Below, piece after piece: positions 43,689 through 53,132 of a DNA stretch of 64,000 bases. This DNA comes from Gemmatimonadaceae bacterium (GTDB taxonomy: Bacteria; Gemmatimonadota; Gemmatimonadetes; Gemmatimonadales; Gemmatimonadaceae). A program made the position numbers and the translations under genes. The stretch's first letter is position 1, and each line of letters starts with the position of its first letter. Under the pieces are notes generated by a model. That model was not told where the DNA came from. It did no database searches and saw only the letters and a list, made by a program, of their open reading frames with translations. The stretch spans positions 1,209,192 to 1,273,191 of the forward strand of contig JAHBVT010000001.1 of NCBI GenBank assembly GCA_019637355.1, read 5' to 3'.

Positions 43689-44542
43689 CGCTCAAGCTCA
43701 CGCCGGAGCAGTTGGAGCAGCAGGTCGAGCGGCTCTTCCCGCTCGCCGCCGAGAAGCTGCCGCCAGAGACGGAGGCCGTGGTCGAGGCACTGCTCGAGGC
43801 GCTGGAGGCAGGCACCGTCCGCTCGGCCGTCAAGGACAAGAAGGGGAACTGGAAGGCCGTGCCCTGGGTGAAGCGCGGCATCCTGCTCGGCTTCCGCTCC
43901 GGGCGCGTCGTCGAGATGTCCGGCAAGGATTCACCGTTCCAGTTCTTCGACAAGCACACCTATCCGCCGCAGAAGCTCACGCTCTCGCGCGGCGTGCGTC
44001 TCGTGCCCGGCGGCTCGTCGGTGCGGCGCGGGGCCCACATCGCGTCCGGCGTGGTCTGTATGCCGCCGATGTACATCAACGTGGGCGCCTACGTCGGCGC
44101 CGGCACGATGGTCGATTCGCACGCGCTGGTCGGCTCCTGCGCGCAGATCGGCGAGCGCGTGCACTTGAGCGCTGCCGCGCAGGTGGGCGGCGTGCTCGAG
44201 CCGGTGAACGCATCCCCGGTGGTCATCGAGGACGACGTGATCGTCGGCGGCAACTGCGGCGTCTACGAAGGCACCGTCGTGCGCGAGAAGGCCGTGCTCG
44301 CCGCCGGCGTCGTGCTCACGCGCGGCACGCCGGTGTTCGACTTGGTGAACGAGGAGGTGCTTCGTGGCTCGGCCGATGCGCCGCTGGTGATCCCGGCGGG
44401 CGCCGTCGTCGTGCCCGGTGCGCGCGCCGTGAAGGGCGGCTTCGCCGCCAAGCAGGGGCTCTCCGTGCAGACGCCGCTGATCGTGAAGTACCGGGACGAG
44501 AAGACCGACCTCGCGACCGCGCTCGAGTCCTGGCTCCGCTAG
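43685..44542 (+). CDS. dapD: Tetrahydrodipicolinate N-succinyltransferase
   Basis: A 285-residue acyltransferase with a left-handed beta-helix built from hexapeptide repeats (about residues 110-240; for example [22 protein letters not shown] split over several turns). It transfers succinyl from CoA to tetrahydrodipicolinate and so places this organism on the succinylase branch. The start is GTG at 43685. It is followed by aroA after 1 base. Confidence 0.94.
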   Translation: MTLKLTPEQLEQQVERLFPLAAEKLPPETEAVVEALLEALEAGTVRSAVKDKKGNWKAVPWVKRGILLGFRSGRVVEMSGKDSPFQFFDKHTYPPQKLTLSRGVRLVPGGSSVRRGAHIASGVVCMPPMYINVGAYVGAGTMVDSHALVGSCAQIGERVHLSAAAQVGGVLEPVNASPVVIEDDVIVGGNCGVYEGTVVREKAVLAAGVVLTRGTPVFDLVNEEVLRGSADAPLVIPAGAVVVPGARAVKGGFAAKQGLSVQTPLIVKYRDEKTDLATALESWLR

Positions 44543-44543
44543 G

Positions 44544-45824
44544 ATGACGCGCGCGGCGAATCGTTCTGCTGCACTCCGGGTTCCCGGCGACAAGTCCATC
44601 TCCCACCGCGCGCTGATGCTCGCGGCGCTGGGCCGCGGCCCCTCGCGGTTGCGCGGGTTGCTGCAGAGCGCCGACATCGAGTCCACCGCGCAGGTACTCC
44701 GCGACCTCGGCGTCAACATCCCCGCGCTCGACGACGCGGAGGTGATCGTCGAAGGCCAGGGACTGCGCGGCCTGCGCGCACCCGCCGGGCCTCTCGACTG
44801 CGGCAACTCCGGCACGACGGCACGGATGATGGCTGGCATCGTCGCCGGCGCGGGACTTTCGGCGACCTTCACCGGGGATGCATCACTCAGCCGCCGGCCG
44901 ATGCGTCGCGTGGCCGCCCCGCTGCAGGCGATGGGAGCCAGCGTCACGCTCCCCGAGCACGGTGGCCTGCCGATGACGCTCGGCGGCGGCGCGCTGCGCG
45001 GCATCACGTGGCGGCCCGAAGTCGCCAGTGCGCAAATCAAGAGCGCAGTGCTATTGGCCGGCTTGGTCGCGGACGTGCCCGTGGAGGTGGAGGAACCCGC
45101 CGCCACCCGCGACCACACCGAACGGATGCTCCGCGCGCGCGGCGTGGACCTGCGCGTCGAAGGCCTCAGCGTCGCGCTCAACCCGCGAGCGCGTCTCGAT
45201 GCCTGCGACGTGGACATCCCGGGCGATCCCTCATCGGCCGCGTTCGTCGCCGGCCTCGCCGCGATGGGTGGCGTCCGTGGCGGCGCGCTGCGGGCCGAGA
45301 ACGTGGGGATCAACCCTGCGCGGCTCGGCGGCTTCCGCGCGCTCCGCCGGATTGGCGCTGTCATCGAGCACGAAGACGTCACCGACCAAGGCGGGGAACC
45401 CGTGGCGACCCTCGTCTGCTCCGCGGCCACGCTGCGCGGCATCATCATCGCACCCGAGGAGATCCCCGGCCTCATCGACGAGCTGCCGCTGCTCGCCGCC
45501 GTCGCGGCCCGCGCCGAAGGCGAGACGCGCGTCACCGGTGCCGAGGAGCTGCGAGTGAAGGAGAGCGATCGCATCGCCGCGATGGTCGCGGGTCTCCGCG
45601 CCGTTGGCGCCGACGCCGAGGAGCTGCCCGACGGCTTCGTGGTGCGCGGCAGCGACCGCCCTCTGCGCGGGCGCGTGGTCACGCACGGGGATCACCGCAT
45701 CGCGATGGCCTTCGGCGTCCTCGGCGCCTTGCCGGGCAATGCCATTGAAGTCGATGACCCTTCGTGCTGCGCCGTCAGTTGGCCAAGTTTCTGGGATGAC
45801 CTCCGCGCCCTCACCCGTGACTGA
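44544..45824 (+). CDS. aroA: 3-Phosphoshikimate 1-carboxyvinyltransferase (EPSP synthase)
   Basis: A 426-residue enzyme of the shikimate pathway. The N terminus has VPGDKSISHRALM; LDCGNSGTTARMM and the C-terminal ELRVKESDRIAAM and HGDHRIAMAFG motifs are complete. It sits between dapD and cmk. The aroA-cmk-rpsA order is widely conserved, though here a ClC gene separates cmk from rpsA. Confidence 0.96.
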   Translation: MTRAANRSAALRVPGDKSISHRALMLAALGRGPSRLRGLLQSADIESTAQVLRDLGVNIPALDDAEVIVEGQGLRGLRAPAGPLDCGNSGTTARMMAGIVAGAGLSATFTGDASLSRRPMRRVAAPLQAMGASVTLPEHGGLPMTLGGGALRGITWRPEVASAQIKSAVLLAGLVADVPVEVEEPAATRDHTERMLRARGVDLRVEGLSVALNPRARLDACDVDIPGDPSSAAFVAGLAAMGGVRGGALRAENVGINPARLGGFRALRRIGAVIEHEDVTDQGGEPVATLVCSAATLRGIIIAPEEIPGLIDELPLLAAVAARAEGETRVTGAEELRVKESDRIAAMVAGLRAVGADAEELPDGFVVRGSDRPLRGRVVTHGDHRIAMAFGVLGALPGNAIEVDDPSCCAVSWPSFWDDLRALTRD

Positions 45825-46500
45825 GCGCCGCCGACCGCTGGTGGTGGCCATCGACGGCCCCGCCGCTTCCGGCAAGAGCTCGACCGCCAAGTGGGTGGCG
45901 CGGGAGCTCGGCCTCCGGCACGTGGACTCGGGTTCGCTCTACCGTGCTGCAACCGCCGCGGCGCTGCGCAGCGGCCGCGCGCCGGAGACTTGGCTCGAGC
46001 GGGACGTGCTCGCCGCAGCCCAGCCGCTGCACCTCGTGCCGGCCGAGACCACCTTCCACCCGTACCTCGGCGACGAGGACCTCGAAGCCGAGATCCGTGG
46101 CAAGGAAGTCACAGCCAACGTGAGCCTCGTGGCGCGGATGCCGGCCGTGCGCACGTGGGTGAACGCGCAGGTGCGCGCCGCCGCCGAGGGACATCCCATC
46201 GTGGTGGACGGCCGCGATATGGGCACCGCCGTGTTCCCGCAGGCGCGAGTGAAGGTCTTCCTCGTCGCTGACCCCTGGGAACGCGCGCGGCGCCGCCTCG
46301 TGCAGCGCCTGCAGCGGGCGCCCGATGACGCCGAGATCGCCGCCGAGGTCGAGGCGCTGGTGCAGCGTGACCTCAAGGACGAGGCGCAGACCCAGCAGGC
46401 CAAGGACGCCGTGCTCATCGACACCACCTTCCTCACGCAGGAAGAGCAGGTGCAGCGCATCGTCGCGCTGGCCCGCCAGGCGCTGAAGGGCGCGCCTTAG
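45796..46500 (+). CDS. cmk: Cytidylate kinase
   Basis: A 234-residue nucleoside monophosphate kinase phosphorylating CMP and dCMP. The P-loop is DGPAASGKSS and the substrate motif is HVDSGSLYRAAT. GRDMGTAVFP and the arginine-rich LID region are present. I use the ATG at 45796 (29-base overlap with aroA); a GTG at 45817 (8-base overlap) would give 227 residues and is equally plausible. Confidence 0.94.
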   Translation: MTSAPSPVTERRRPLVVAIDGPAASGKSSTAKWVARELGLRHVDSGSLYRAATAAALRSGRAPETWLERDVLAAAQPLHLVPAETTFHPYLGDEDLEAEIRGKEVTANVSLVARMPAVRTWVNAQVRAAAEGHPIVVDGRDMGTAVFPQARVKVFLVADPWERARRRLVQRLQRAPDDAEIAAEVEALVQRDLKDEAQTQQAKDAVLIDTTFLTQEEQVQRIVALARQALKGAP

Positions 46501-47945
46501 GCGATCTCTTCGCGGTTCAGCTCGATGTCGTGCCGCCGCAGCCAGCCCGAGTACAGCGAGTCCTTCTCGTAGCGGCGCATCACCGCCTTCGTCACGACGA
46601 CGGCGAGCATCAGCGGCATCACCAGCTCGAAGTCGTGCGTCATCTCGAACACCAGCAGGATGCCGGTGATAGGTGCGCCCGTCGCGCCGGCGACCATCGC
46701 ACCCATTCCGGCGAGGGCGTACAGCGCCGGGTCCACCTGCGCGCCGGGCAGGGCATTCTGGGCGAGCACGCCGAAGGCGCCGCCTGTCGTCGCGCCCACG
46801 AAGAGGGCAGGGGTGAACACACCGCCCGAGCCGCCGGTGTTCAGCGTCAGCGACGTGGCGACGATCTTGGCGATCGCGAGTCCGAACAGCGTCCACCACG
46901 GCATCCGGCCGAACAGGTCCAGCGGCGCCGAGAGGTGTCCGTCGCTGGCCACGGCGCCTTGGGTCACGAAGACGATGATGCCCACCAGTGCGCCGCCCAG
47001 CCACGGGAGCCACTTGGCGCTGATGCGCCCGCTGCGGACGAAGGCGTCCACGCCGAAGTAGGTGCGCACGAAGAGCGTGCCCATCAGCGCGCAGACCACC
47101 CCGAGGGCGGGCAGCAGCAGGCCAATCTCCCAGCCACCGAGCTCGCCGAGTTCGCCGGGCACCGGAAACGCCGGCCCCGAGCCGAAGATGCCGCGCGCCA
47201 CGACGGCGGCCACCACCGCCGCGACCACCACCGGCGAGAAGTAGCCGCCCGCGAAGGTGCCGAGGATCTCCTCGAGCGCGAAGAACGCCCCGGCCAGCGG
47301 CGCGTTGAATGCGGCGGCGATGGCACCGGCCGCGCCGCAGGCCACGAGGACGCGCAGCCGGCCCGGCTTGAAGCGGAACATCCGCCCCAGCCAGGAGCCC
47401 AGCGTCGCGCCGATTACCACCACCGGGCCCTCGGCGCCCGCCGAACCGCCGCCGCCGATGGTGATGGCACTGGCCAAGGTGCGGCCCAGGGCCGGGCGCG
47501 GCGCGATCCGTCCGCCGCGGTGCTCCACCGCGGCTTGGATGTCCGGCACGTTCAGGCCGTCGTGCCCGCGGCCGATGACGCGCACCGTCCACGACGCCGT
47601 CGCGAAGGTGACGGCTGTGAGTAGGGGGCGGAAGGCCAGCAGCCCCAGCTCGGGCAGCACGAGGGCCGGCCAGACGACAAACGCCGAGTGGGCCAGCGCG
47701 ATGCCCTTGTAGAAGGCCAGCACCCCAAGCGCCGCGCCAATGCCGATGATCACCGCGAAGGCGACGAGGGTGGGTTCTGTGCCGAGGCGCAGGGCGGTGA
47801 AGCGCCCCACCAGATAGTCGCGGCCCCCGCGCAGGGCGTGGAGCAGGCGCCGGCGACCCCGGCGCACCTGCGTCCTGACGACCCGGATGGACCGGCTCGA
47901 CCGCCGCGCCGGAGGCCGCGCGTCGTCGGGGGGTGGGACGTTCAT
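46497..47945 (-). CDS. ClC-family chloride channel / H+:Cl- antiporter
   Basis: A 482-residue membrane protein with the ClC selectivity motifs: GSAGAEGP (gating Glu kept), the AAFNAPLAGAFFALEE motif (proton-pathway Glu region kept) and GSGGVFTPAL. The kept Glu residues fit an antiporter rather than a channel. There is no C-terminal CBS domain, and the basic N terminus is cytosolic. The 3' end overlaps cmk by 4 bases tail to tail. It interrupts the usual cmk-rpsA neighbourhood. Confidence 0.93.
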   Translation of the reverse strand: MNVPPPDDARPPARRSSRSIRVVRTQVRRGRRRLLHALRGGRDYLVGRFTALRLGTEPTLVAFAVIIGIGAALGVLAFYKGIALAHSAFVVWPALVLPELGLLAFRPLLTAVTFATASWTVRVIGRGHDGLNVPDIQAAVEHRGGRIAPRPALGRTLASAITIGGGGSAGAEGPVVVIGATLGSWLGRMFRFKPGRLRVLVACGAAGAIAAAFNAPLAGAFFALEEILGTFAGGYFSPVVVAAVVAAVVARGIFGSGPAFPVPGELGELGGWEIGLLLPALGVVCALMGTLFVRTYFGVDAFVRSGRISAKWLPWLGGALVGIIVFVTQGAVASDGHLSAPLDLFGRMPWWTLFGLAIAKIVATSLTLNTGGSGGVFTPALFVGATTGGAFGVLAQNALPGAQVDPALYALAGMGAMVAGATGAPITGILLVFEMTHDFELVMPLMLAVVVTKAVMRRYEKDSLYSGWLRRHDIELNREEIA

Positions 47946-47986
47946 TCCGCGCAGAATCTAACCCCTTACACGGCAACGCGTTTGCC

Positions 47987-48015
47987 TTGACCTTCCGTCT
48001 TCCGTCTTGTAGCTT
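47987..48015 (+). promoter_or_regulatory. rpsA promoter
   Basis: -35 TTGACC (47987-47992), 17-base spacer, -10 TAGCTT (48010-48015). The two hexamers are identical to those of the infC promoter. The predicted leader of about 80 bases holds a CTCG...CGAG hairpin and a GGAG ribosome-binding site 8 bases before the ATG at 48103. Confidence 0.85.
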
Positions 48016-48102
48016 CAAAGGCTGTCCGGAAATCCCGGCCAGTGCGTACCCACTTAATCCTCGTCCGCGGCGAGCCGAACCCCCGCGTGTGGAGATGTCG
48101 CA

Positions 48103-49899
48103 ATGACTGCCGTCGAACCCGAAACGCTGACCCCTGAGGAAATCGCGCGCCAGAAGCGCGATGCCCAGCGCGCGCAGCTCCGCCCCCTCGCCAACCGCCG
48201 CCCCGAGCTCTACGACGAAGACGAACTGTCGTCGGATGAGTTCGAAGCGATGATGGAGATGTACAACGGGACCCTCGCCTCCATCGAAGAAGGCGAGATC
48301 GTCAAGTCCCGTGTGCTCGAGATCCGCGAGAACCTCGTCGTCCTCGACATTGGATTTAAGTCCGAAGGCACGATCCCGCTCGAAGAGTTCAAGGATATGC
48401 CCGAGCTCAAGGTCGGGGACGAAGTCGAAGTCCTCCTTGAGCACCTCGAAGATTCCGAGGGCTCGGTCGTCCTGTCGAAGAAGAAGGCCGACTTTATGCG
48501 CGTGTGGGAGCGTATCCGCGTCGCGTACGAGTCCGACCAGCCGGTGACCGGCACGCTCGTCAAGAAGATCAAGGGCGGTGTGGTCGTCGACCTGATGGGC
48601 GTCGACGCCTTCCTCCCGGGGTCGCAGATCGCGCTGCGGCGCGTCCCGAACATCGACGAGCTCCTCGGCCAGACCTACGAGTTCAAGATCATCAAGCTCA
48701 ACAAGCGCCGCCGCAACATCGTCGTGTCTCGCCGCGTCATCCTCGAGACCGAGCGGGCCGGCAAGCGCGAGAAGCTGATGAAGGAGCTCAACAAGGACCA
48801 GGTGCGGAAGGGCGTGGTCAAGAACATCACGGACTTCGGCGCCTTCATCGACCTCGGCGGCGTGGACGGCCTGCTCCACATCACCGATATGTCCTGGGGC
48901 CGCATCTCGCACCCCAGCGAGATGGTCCAGATCGGGATGGAGCTCGAGGTCAAGGTGCTCGACATCGATTGGGAGCGCGAGCGCATCTCGCTCGGCCTCA
49001 AGCAGCTCCAGGCCTACCCGTGGAAGGACGTGGCCGACAAGTTCCCCGTCGGCACGCGCGTCAACGGCAAGGTCGTCAGCATCACCAACTACGGCGCCTT
49101 CATCGAGCTCGAGCCGGGCATCGAGGGCCTCGTGCACATCTCCGAGATGAGCTGGACGCGCAACGTCCGCCATCCCTCGAAGCTCGTCAGCATCGGCGAG
49201 GCCATCGAGGCCGTGGTGCTCAAGGTCGATTCCGCCGAGGAGAAGATCTCGCTCGGGATGAAGCAGACCGAGCAGGATCCGTGGATGGTGCTGCCGCTCA
49301 AGTACCCCGTCGGCACGCGCCTCAACGGCAAGGTCCGCAACCTGACCTCGTTCGGCGCCTTCGTCGAGATCGAGCCGGGCATCGACGGCCTCATCCACAT
49401 CTCCGATATGTCCTGGACCAAGCGCGTCCAGCACCCGTCGGAGGTCGTGAAGAAGGGCGACGCGGTGGACGTGGTCATCCTCAACATCGACGCCGAGAAC
49501 AAGCGCATCTCGCTCGGCCTCAAGCAGGCGTCTGAGGATCCGTGGCTGCGCATCGGCGAGACGCTGCCGGTCGGCACCGAGCTCCCGGGCAAGGTCGCCC
49601 GCCTGATGGACAAGGGCGTCGTCGTGGACATCGGCAACGACATCGAAGGCTTCGTGCCGCTCTCGCACCTCAACCTCACCGGCCAGCAGGTCAACAGCTC
49701 TGCTGACGTGGCGTGGGAAGGGATGGCGATGAACGTGCGCATCCTCGAGGTCGATCCGATCCACCGTCGCATCGTGCTTGGCGTCGTCGACATTCCGGCG
49801 GGGCAGGAGCGCCCGGCGGAGCCGTCGAAGGTGCACACGGAAGATGAGGATAACATCCCGATTCCGGCGGATCTTGATGCCGTTGCCGACGAGGAGTAA
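48103..49899 (+). CDS. rpsA: 30S ribosomal protein S1
   Basis: A 598-residue protein with six S1 RNA-binding domains (about residues 46-115, 131-198, 215-285, 300-370, 385-455 and 470-545). The first two are divergent ribosome-docking repeats; the others carry the GxVxxITDFGAFIDL...GLxHxSxMSW pattern. S1 delivers mRNAs to the ribosome, which matters here because several genes lack a Shine-Dalgarno. An acidic tail ends the protein. Asp codons before Met are GAT, not the usual GAC, twice (48886 and 49405). Confidence 0.96.
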   Translation: MTAVEPETLTPEEIARQKRDAQRAQLRPLANRRPELYDEDELSSDEFEAMMEMYNGTLASIEEGEIVKSRVLEIRENLVVLDIGFKSEGTIPLEEFKDMPELKVGDEVEVLLEHLEDSEGSVVLSKKKADFMRVWERIRVAYESDQPVTGTLVKKIKGGVVVDLMGVDAFLPGSQIALRRVPNIDELLGQTYEFKIIKLNKRRRNIVVSRRVILETERAGKREKLMKELNKDQVRKGVVKNITDFGAFIDLGGVDGLLHITDMSWGRISHPSEMVQIGMELEVKVLDIDWERERISLGLKQLQAYPWKDVADKFPVGTRVNGKVVSITNYGAFIELEPGIEGLVHISEMSWTRNVRHPSKLVSIGEAIEAVVLKVDSAEEKISLGMKQTEQDPWMVLPLKYPVGTRLNGKVRNLTSFGAFVEIEPGIDGLIHISDMSWTKRVQHPSEVVKKGDAVDVVILNIDAENKRISLGLKQASEDPWLRIGETLPVGTELPGKVARLMDKGVVVDIGNDIEGFVPLSHLNLTGQQVNSSADVAWEGMAMNVRILEVDPIHRRIVLGVVDIPAGQERPAEPSKVHTEDEDNIPIPADLDAVADEE

Positions 49900-49911
49900 G
49901 TCCTCGGCGTG

Positions 49912-49934
49912 GACGGATGACGGATGACGGATGC
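49912..49934 (+). repeat. Single copy of the 23-nt repeat
   Basis: Exact copy, 12 bases after the rpsA stop, without an inverted partner. It is directly followed by the rpsA terminator hairpin. Confidence 0.85.
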
Positions 49935-49940
49935 AAACGG

Positions 49941-49980
49941 CGCCCCGGTCGAGCGATGCTCGGCCGGGGCGTTGTGCGTT
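49941..49980 (+). terminator. Intrinsic terminator of rpsA
   Basis: CGCCCCGGTCGAGC (49941-49954), a 3-base loop, GCTCGGCCGGGGCG (49958-49971): 14-bp stem with one wobble pair, then TTGTGCGTT. The T-tract is weak, but the stem is very stable. Confidence 0.65.
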
Positions 49981-50050
49981 CGGCCGCTCGCTGGAGGCGG
50001 GCCCGCGCGATAACTTCGTGGGCGTGACCATCCGCGCCCGAGTCGCCTGA

Positions 50051-51832
50051 GTGCTGAACGATCGCGTCGACGTCGAGACGCCGGAACTCGTGGTCGTCTC
50101 GTACGACCTCGCCGGCGTGGGGAGCCGCATCAATGCGGCGTTGATCGACTACGCCATCTGTCTGGTGGCCATCATCGGAGTGTTCGCGTTCACAGTCGCA
50201 TCGCTCCCCGATGGGTGGCGATCGTCGGTGGACTCCTCGGCTGCCGTCGGGTGGGCGCTGGCGATTATGACGATGGCGCAGTTCGTCGTGATGTGGGGCT
50301 ACTTCGTGCTCTTCGAGGCGCTGGCGGATGGCCGGACGATCGGCAAGCGCGTGATGCGCCTGCGGGTGGTGCGCGAGGGGGGACTCTCCGTGACGTTCGG
50401 CGCGTCGGCGGTGCGCAACCTGATGCGCATCATCGATATGCAGCCGGGGTTCACGTATGCGGTGGGCATCGTATCGATGATGCTGCAACACCAAGGACGA
50501 CGGCTTGGTGACCTCGCTGCCGGAACGCTCGTGGTGCGGGAAGAGCTCGTGCCACCGCTGGTGACGGAGGCCGGTGCCGGTGCGGCCGAATCGCTCCCGA
50601 CCGCGCAGGCCGAGCTCAACGAAGCGGAGTTCCTCCTGCTCGATCGCTTCATCGATCGCCGCTCCGAGTTTGACTCCGAGCGCAGAGCCCAGTTCGTATC
50701 ACAGTTGCGGACGCAGTTTGCGAGCCACCTGGTCCGCTTTGCCGGGTCGAGTCCGCTCGCGCAGTTGGTGCAGTTGCACGCGGCGGAGCGCGGAGCGCGT
50801 GCGCGCGGTGCCGCCGTGCGCCAGGACACGGGGGCCGCGCGCGAGCGCCACGCGATCGTGGCGGCAAACGCCACGCGCTGGAGCGCCTTTTCCTGGCGGC
50901 TCGCGCGTGCGCAGCAGAACGGGCTCCGCAGCTTGGGGGAGGAGGGCGTGCGCGACTTCGTCGCGGAGTACCGTGAGCTGACCGCCGACTTGGCGCGGCT
51001 TCGCGCGGCGACGCAGGGCGGGGAGAGCCGAGAGCTGTTCTACCTGAACCGCTTGGTGTCCGCCGCACACAACTTGCTGTACCGTCGCCGGACGATCCCG
51101 GTGACCGACGCCGTGCGCTTTCTCTTCGTCTCCGTGCCGCAGGAGATCCGGCGCTCATCCTCGGTGATCCTGTTGGCCGCGCTCCTGCTCTTCGTGCCAA
51201 TGGCGGTGACTGGCGTGGCGGTGCTCCGCGACCCGGATGCAGCGGTGGCCTTCTTGCCGCCGGCGATGCTTGATCGCGCTGAAGAAGGCGTGGCGGCGGC
51301 CAAGCGCGGCGACGGCTATGTCGAGATTCCTGAGATCTATCGGCCGACGATGGCGTCAGGGATCATCGCCAACAACATCCAGGTCGCATTCCTCGCCTTC
51401 GCCGCCGGCATTACGGCCGGCGCGATCACCTGCGTCGTGCTGGTCAGCAATGGCTTCAGCATCGGCGCGGCGCTCGGGCTCTACGGCGCGAAGGGCATCT
51501 TCTCCCTGATCCTCGCGTTCATCGCTCCGCACGGCGTGCTGGAACTGGTTGCGATCTGCATCGCCGGCGGCGCTGGCCTGTTGCTCGGTGCGGCGCTGTT
51601 GATCCCTGGCGACCGGACGCGGCGCCGCGCGCTGCGCGAGAACGGCCAGCGGGCCATCACGCTGGTGGCTGGCGCGACGTTGCTGCTCCTCGTCGCCGGT
51701 GTCATCGAGGGGTTCATCTCACCGATCTCGTGGTGGCCGCTCGAGCTGAAGCTCATCGTGTCGGCGATCACGAGCCTGCTGCTGTACGGGTACGTCCGGC
51801 AAGGCGCCGTCAGAGCGAACCGCGCGCCTTGA
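50051..51832 (+). CDS. RDD-SpoIIM fusion membrane protein
   Basis: A 593-residue fusion. Residues 1-170 form an RDD domain (DLAGVGSRINAALIDYAI; DGRTIGKRVMRLRVV; QGRRLGDLAAGTLV) with three helices. Residues about 190-360 are a soluble helical linker. Residues about 370-590 are a SpoIIM (DUF95) domain with about six helices (for example NNIQVAFLAFAAGITAG). In mycobacteria RDD and SpoIIM proteins are separate genes next to moxR, so the fusion argues that they act together. The start is GTG at 50051; TAACTT (50011) is a -10 candidate. It faces the MoxR operon and overlaps its last gene by 23 bases. Confidence 0.85.
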   Translation: MLNDRVDVETPELVVVSYDLAGVGSRINAALIDYAICLVAIIGVFAFTVASLPDGWRSSVDSSAAVGWALAIMTMAQFVVMWGYFVLFEALADGRTIGKRVMRLRVVREGGLSVTFGASAVRNLMRIIDMQPGFTYAVGIVSMMLQHQGRRLGDLAAGTLVVREELVPPLVTEAGAGAAESLPTAQAELNEAEFLLLDRFIDRRSEFDSERRAQFVSQLRTQFASHLVRFAGSSPLAQLVQLHAAERGARARGAAVRQDTGAARERHAIVAANATRWSAFSWRLARAQQNGLRSLGEEGVRDFVAEYRELTADLARLRAATQGGESRELFYLNRLVSAAHNLLYRRRTIPVTDAVRFLFVSVPQEIRRSSSVILLAALLLFVPMAVTGVAVLRDPDAAVAFLPPAMLDRAEEGVAAAKRGDGYVEIPEIYRPTMASGIIANNIQVAFLAFAAGITAGAITCVVLVSNGFSIGAALGLYGAKGIFSLILAFIAPHGVLELVAICIAGGAGLLLGAALLIPGDRTRRRALRENGQRAITLVAGATLLLLVAGVIEGFISPISWWPLELKLIVSAITSLLLYGYVRQGAVRANRAP

Positions 51833-53132
51833 GCTCGAGGTAGCGGTTGATGACGCTCGCGGTCATCACCTCCGGGCTGACGTCCAGCACCACGGCGCCG
51901 GCGCGCCGCATCCGCTCCAGCGCCTCCTCGCGCGACTCCAGCATCTCGGCCGCGGCGGCAGTGGCGTAGAGTTCGGTGTCGCTGGTCTCGGCGCGTGGGA
52001 CGGCGAGCGCGTGCAGGGGATCGTTGCGCAGCGCGACGACCAGCACCAGATGCCGAGCGCTCGAACGCGAGACGTGGGCGATCAGGGCTCGCGATGCGCG
52101 GACGCCGAGCACGTCCGAGTAGAGCACGATCAGCGCCCGCCTCCGCTGCTGTGCGGCGAGAAAGCGAAACGCCGAGGCATAGTCGGGCTCGACGGTCGAG
52201 GCCGTGACCGGCACGAAGGCGTCGCGGACGTCGCGCAACGCGCCGCGACTGCGATGCGCCGGCACGAACGCGCGGACCTTGTCGTCGAAGACCATCGTCC
52301 CGACCCGGTCGCCGGCCATTACCGCGACGTCGGTCAGGATGAGCGCCGAGGCCAGCGCCTGCTCGAAGCGAGAGAAGTCGCCCGCGAGTTGCGTCATCCC
52401 GCGTCCGGCATCGATGAGCGTCAGGACGGTTTGGGCACGCTCGATTGTGTACTCGCGCGTGATTGGCTTGGACCGCTTGGCCGTCGCCTTCCAGTCGATG
52501 TGGCGAACATCGTCGCCCACGACGTACTCGCGAAGGCCGGCGAATCCCTGGCCCTCGCCGCGTAAGCGCTGGAGCCGGACGCCGGCAGTCTCGAGGCGGT
52601 GTTGCATCAAGAGGAGGCGAAACCGGCGCACGCCCGCAACGCTCGGCAGGACGCGAATGCGGTCCTCTGGCGTCGCGCGGATGCGCACGCCGACGAGGCC
52701 AAGCGATGTCGTCAGCCGCACGCCGACGGGCCCGAGCACGTCTTCTGCCCGCTTGATGCCGCGCAACGGGACCTCGACGCTTGTGGTGCTGTGCGCCGCC
52801 ACCACAAGCCGTGTGGTGCCCAGTCCGCCGGCGACGCAGGGGGGAAGGCGGTCCTGCGCCAGGGCGCGCAACGGCATCGCGGTCGCGTTCGTGAAGCGGT
52901 AGCTGATCGCCGCGTCGTCGCCCAGTCCAGTGCTTTCCGGTGCCTCTCGCGCAATGCGGAAGCTATGACGGCTGGGGAGCCGGAACAGGTCGATCACCAC
53001 GCCGAGCGCGATGGCCCCGAGGGCCGTCGCGCCCAGTAGCGAGCCGATGCCTGGCACAATCCAGAGCATGGCTGCGATCGCGAGCGCGACCGCGAGCCGC
53101 CGTTCCGGAACGAAGAGCGCCCGAGCGGTCAT
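51810..53132 (-). CDS. DUF58 protein with vWA-like fold
   Basis: A 440-residue protein: two N-terminal transmembrane helices (about 13-45), a beta-rich region, then the DUF58 signature VGDDVRHIDWKATAKRSK (about residue 190-210) and a vWA-like domain with TLIDAGRGM. DUF58 genes almost always accompany MoxR ATPases, and the vWA domain may bind metal or substrate proteins. It is the last gene of the operon and overlaps moxR by 4 bases. It contains one of the few CATG sites (53067). Confidence 0.88.
   Translation of the reverse strand: MTARALFVPERRLAVALAIAAMLWIVPGIGSLLGATALGAIALGVVIDLFRLPSRHSFRIAREAPESTGLGDDAAISYRFTNATAMPLRALAQDRLPPCVAGGLGTTRLVVAAHSTTSVEVPLRGIKRAEDVLGPVGVRLTTSLGLVGVRIRATPEDRIRVLPSVAGVRRFRLLLMQHRLETAGVRLQRLRGEGQGFAGLREYVVGDDVRHIDWKATAKRSKPITREYTIERAQTVLTLIDAGRGMTQLAGDFSRFEQALASALILTDVAVMAGDRVGTMVFDDKVRAFVPAHRSRGALRDVRDAFVPVTASTVEPDYASAFRFLAAQQRRRALIVLYSDVLGVRASRALIAHVSRSSARHLVLVVALRNDPLHALAVPRAETSDTELYATAAAAEMLESREEALERMRRAGAVVLDVSPEVMTASVINRYLELKARGSL

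Noticed and set aside
45811-50133. A 1440-codon open frame on the minus strand
   Set aside because: It runs antisense through cmk, across the ClC gene in another phase, and through rpsA. Its Asp/His/Arg/Leu-rich text is the reverse-strand shadow of GC-rich codons in well-identified genes.
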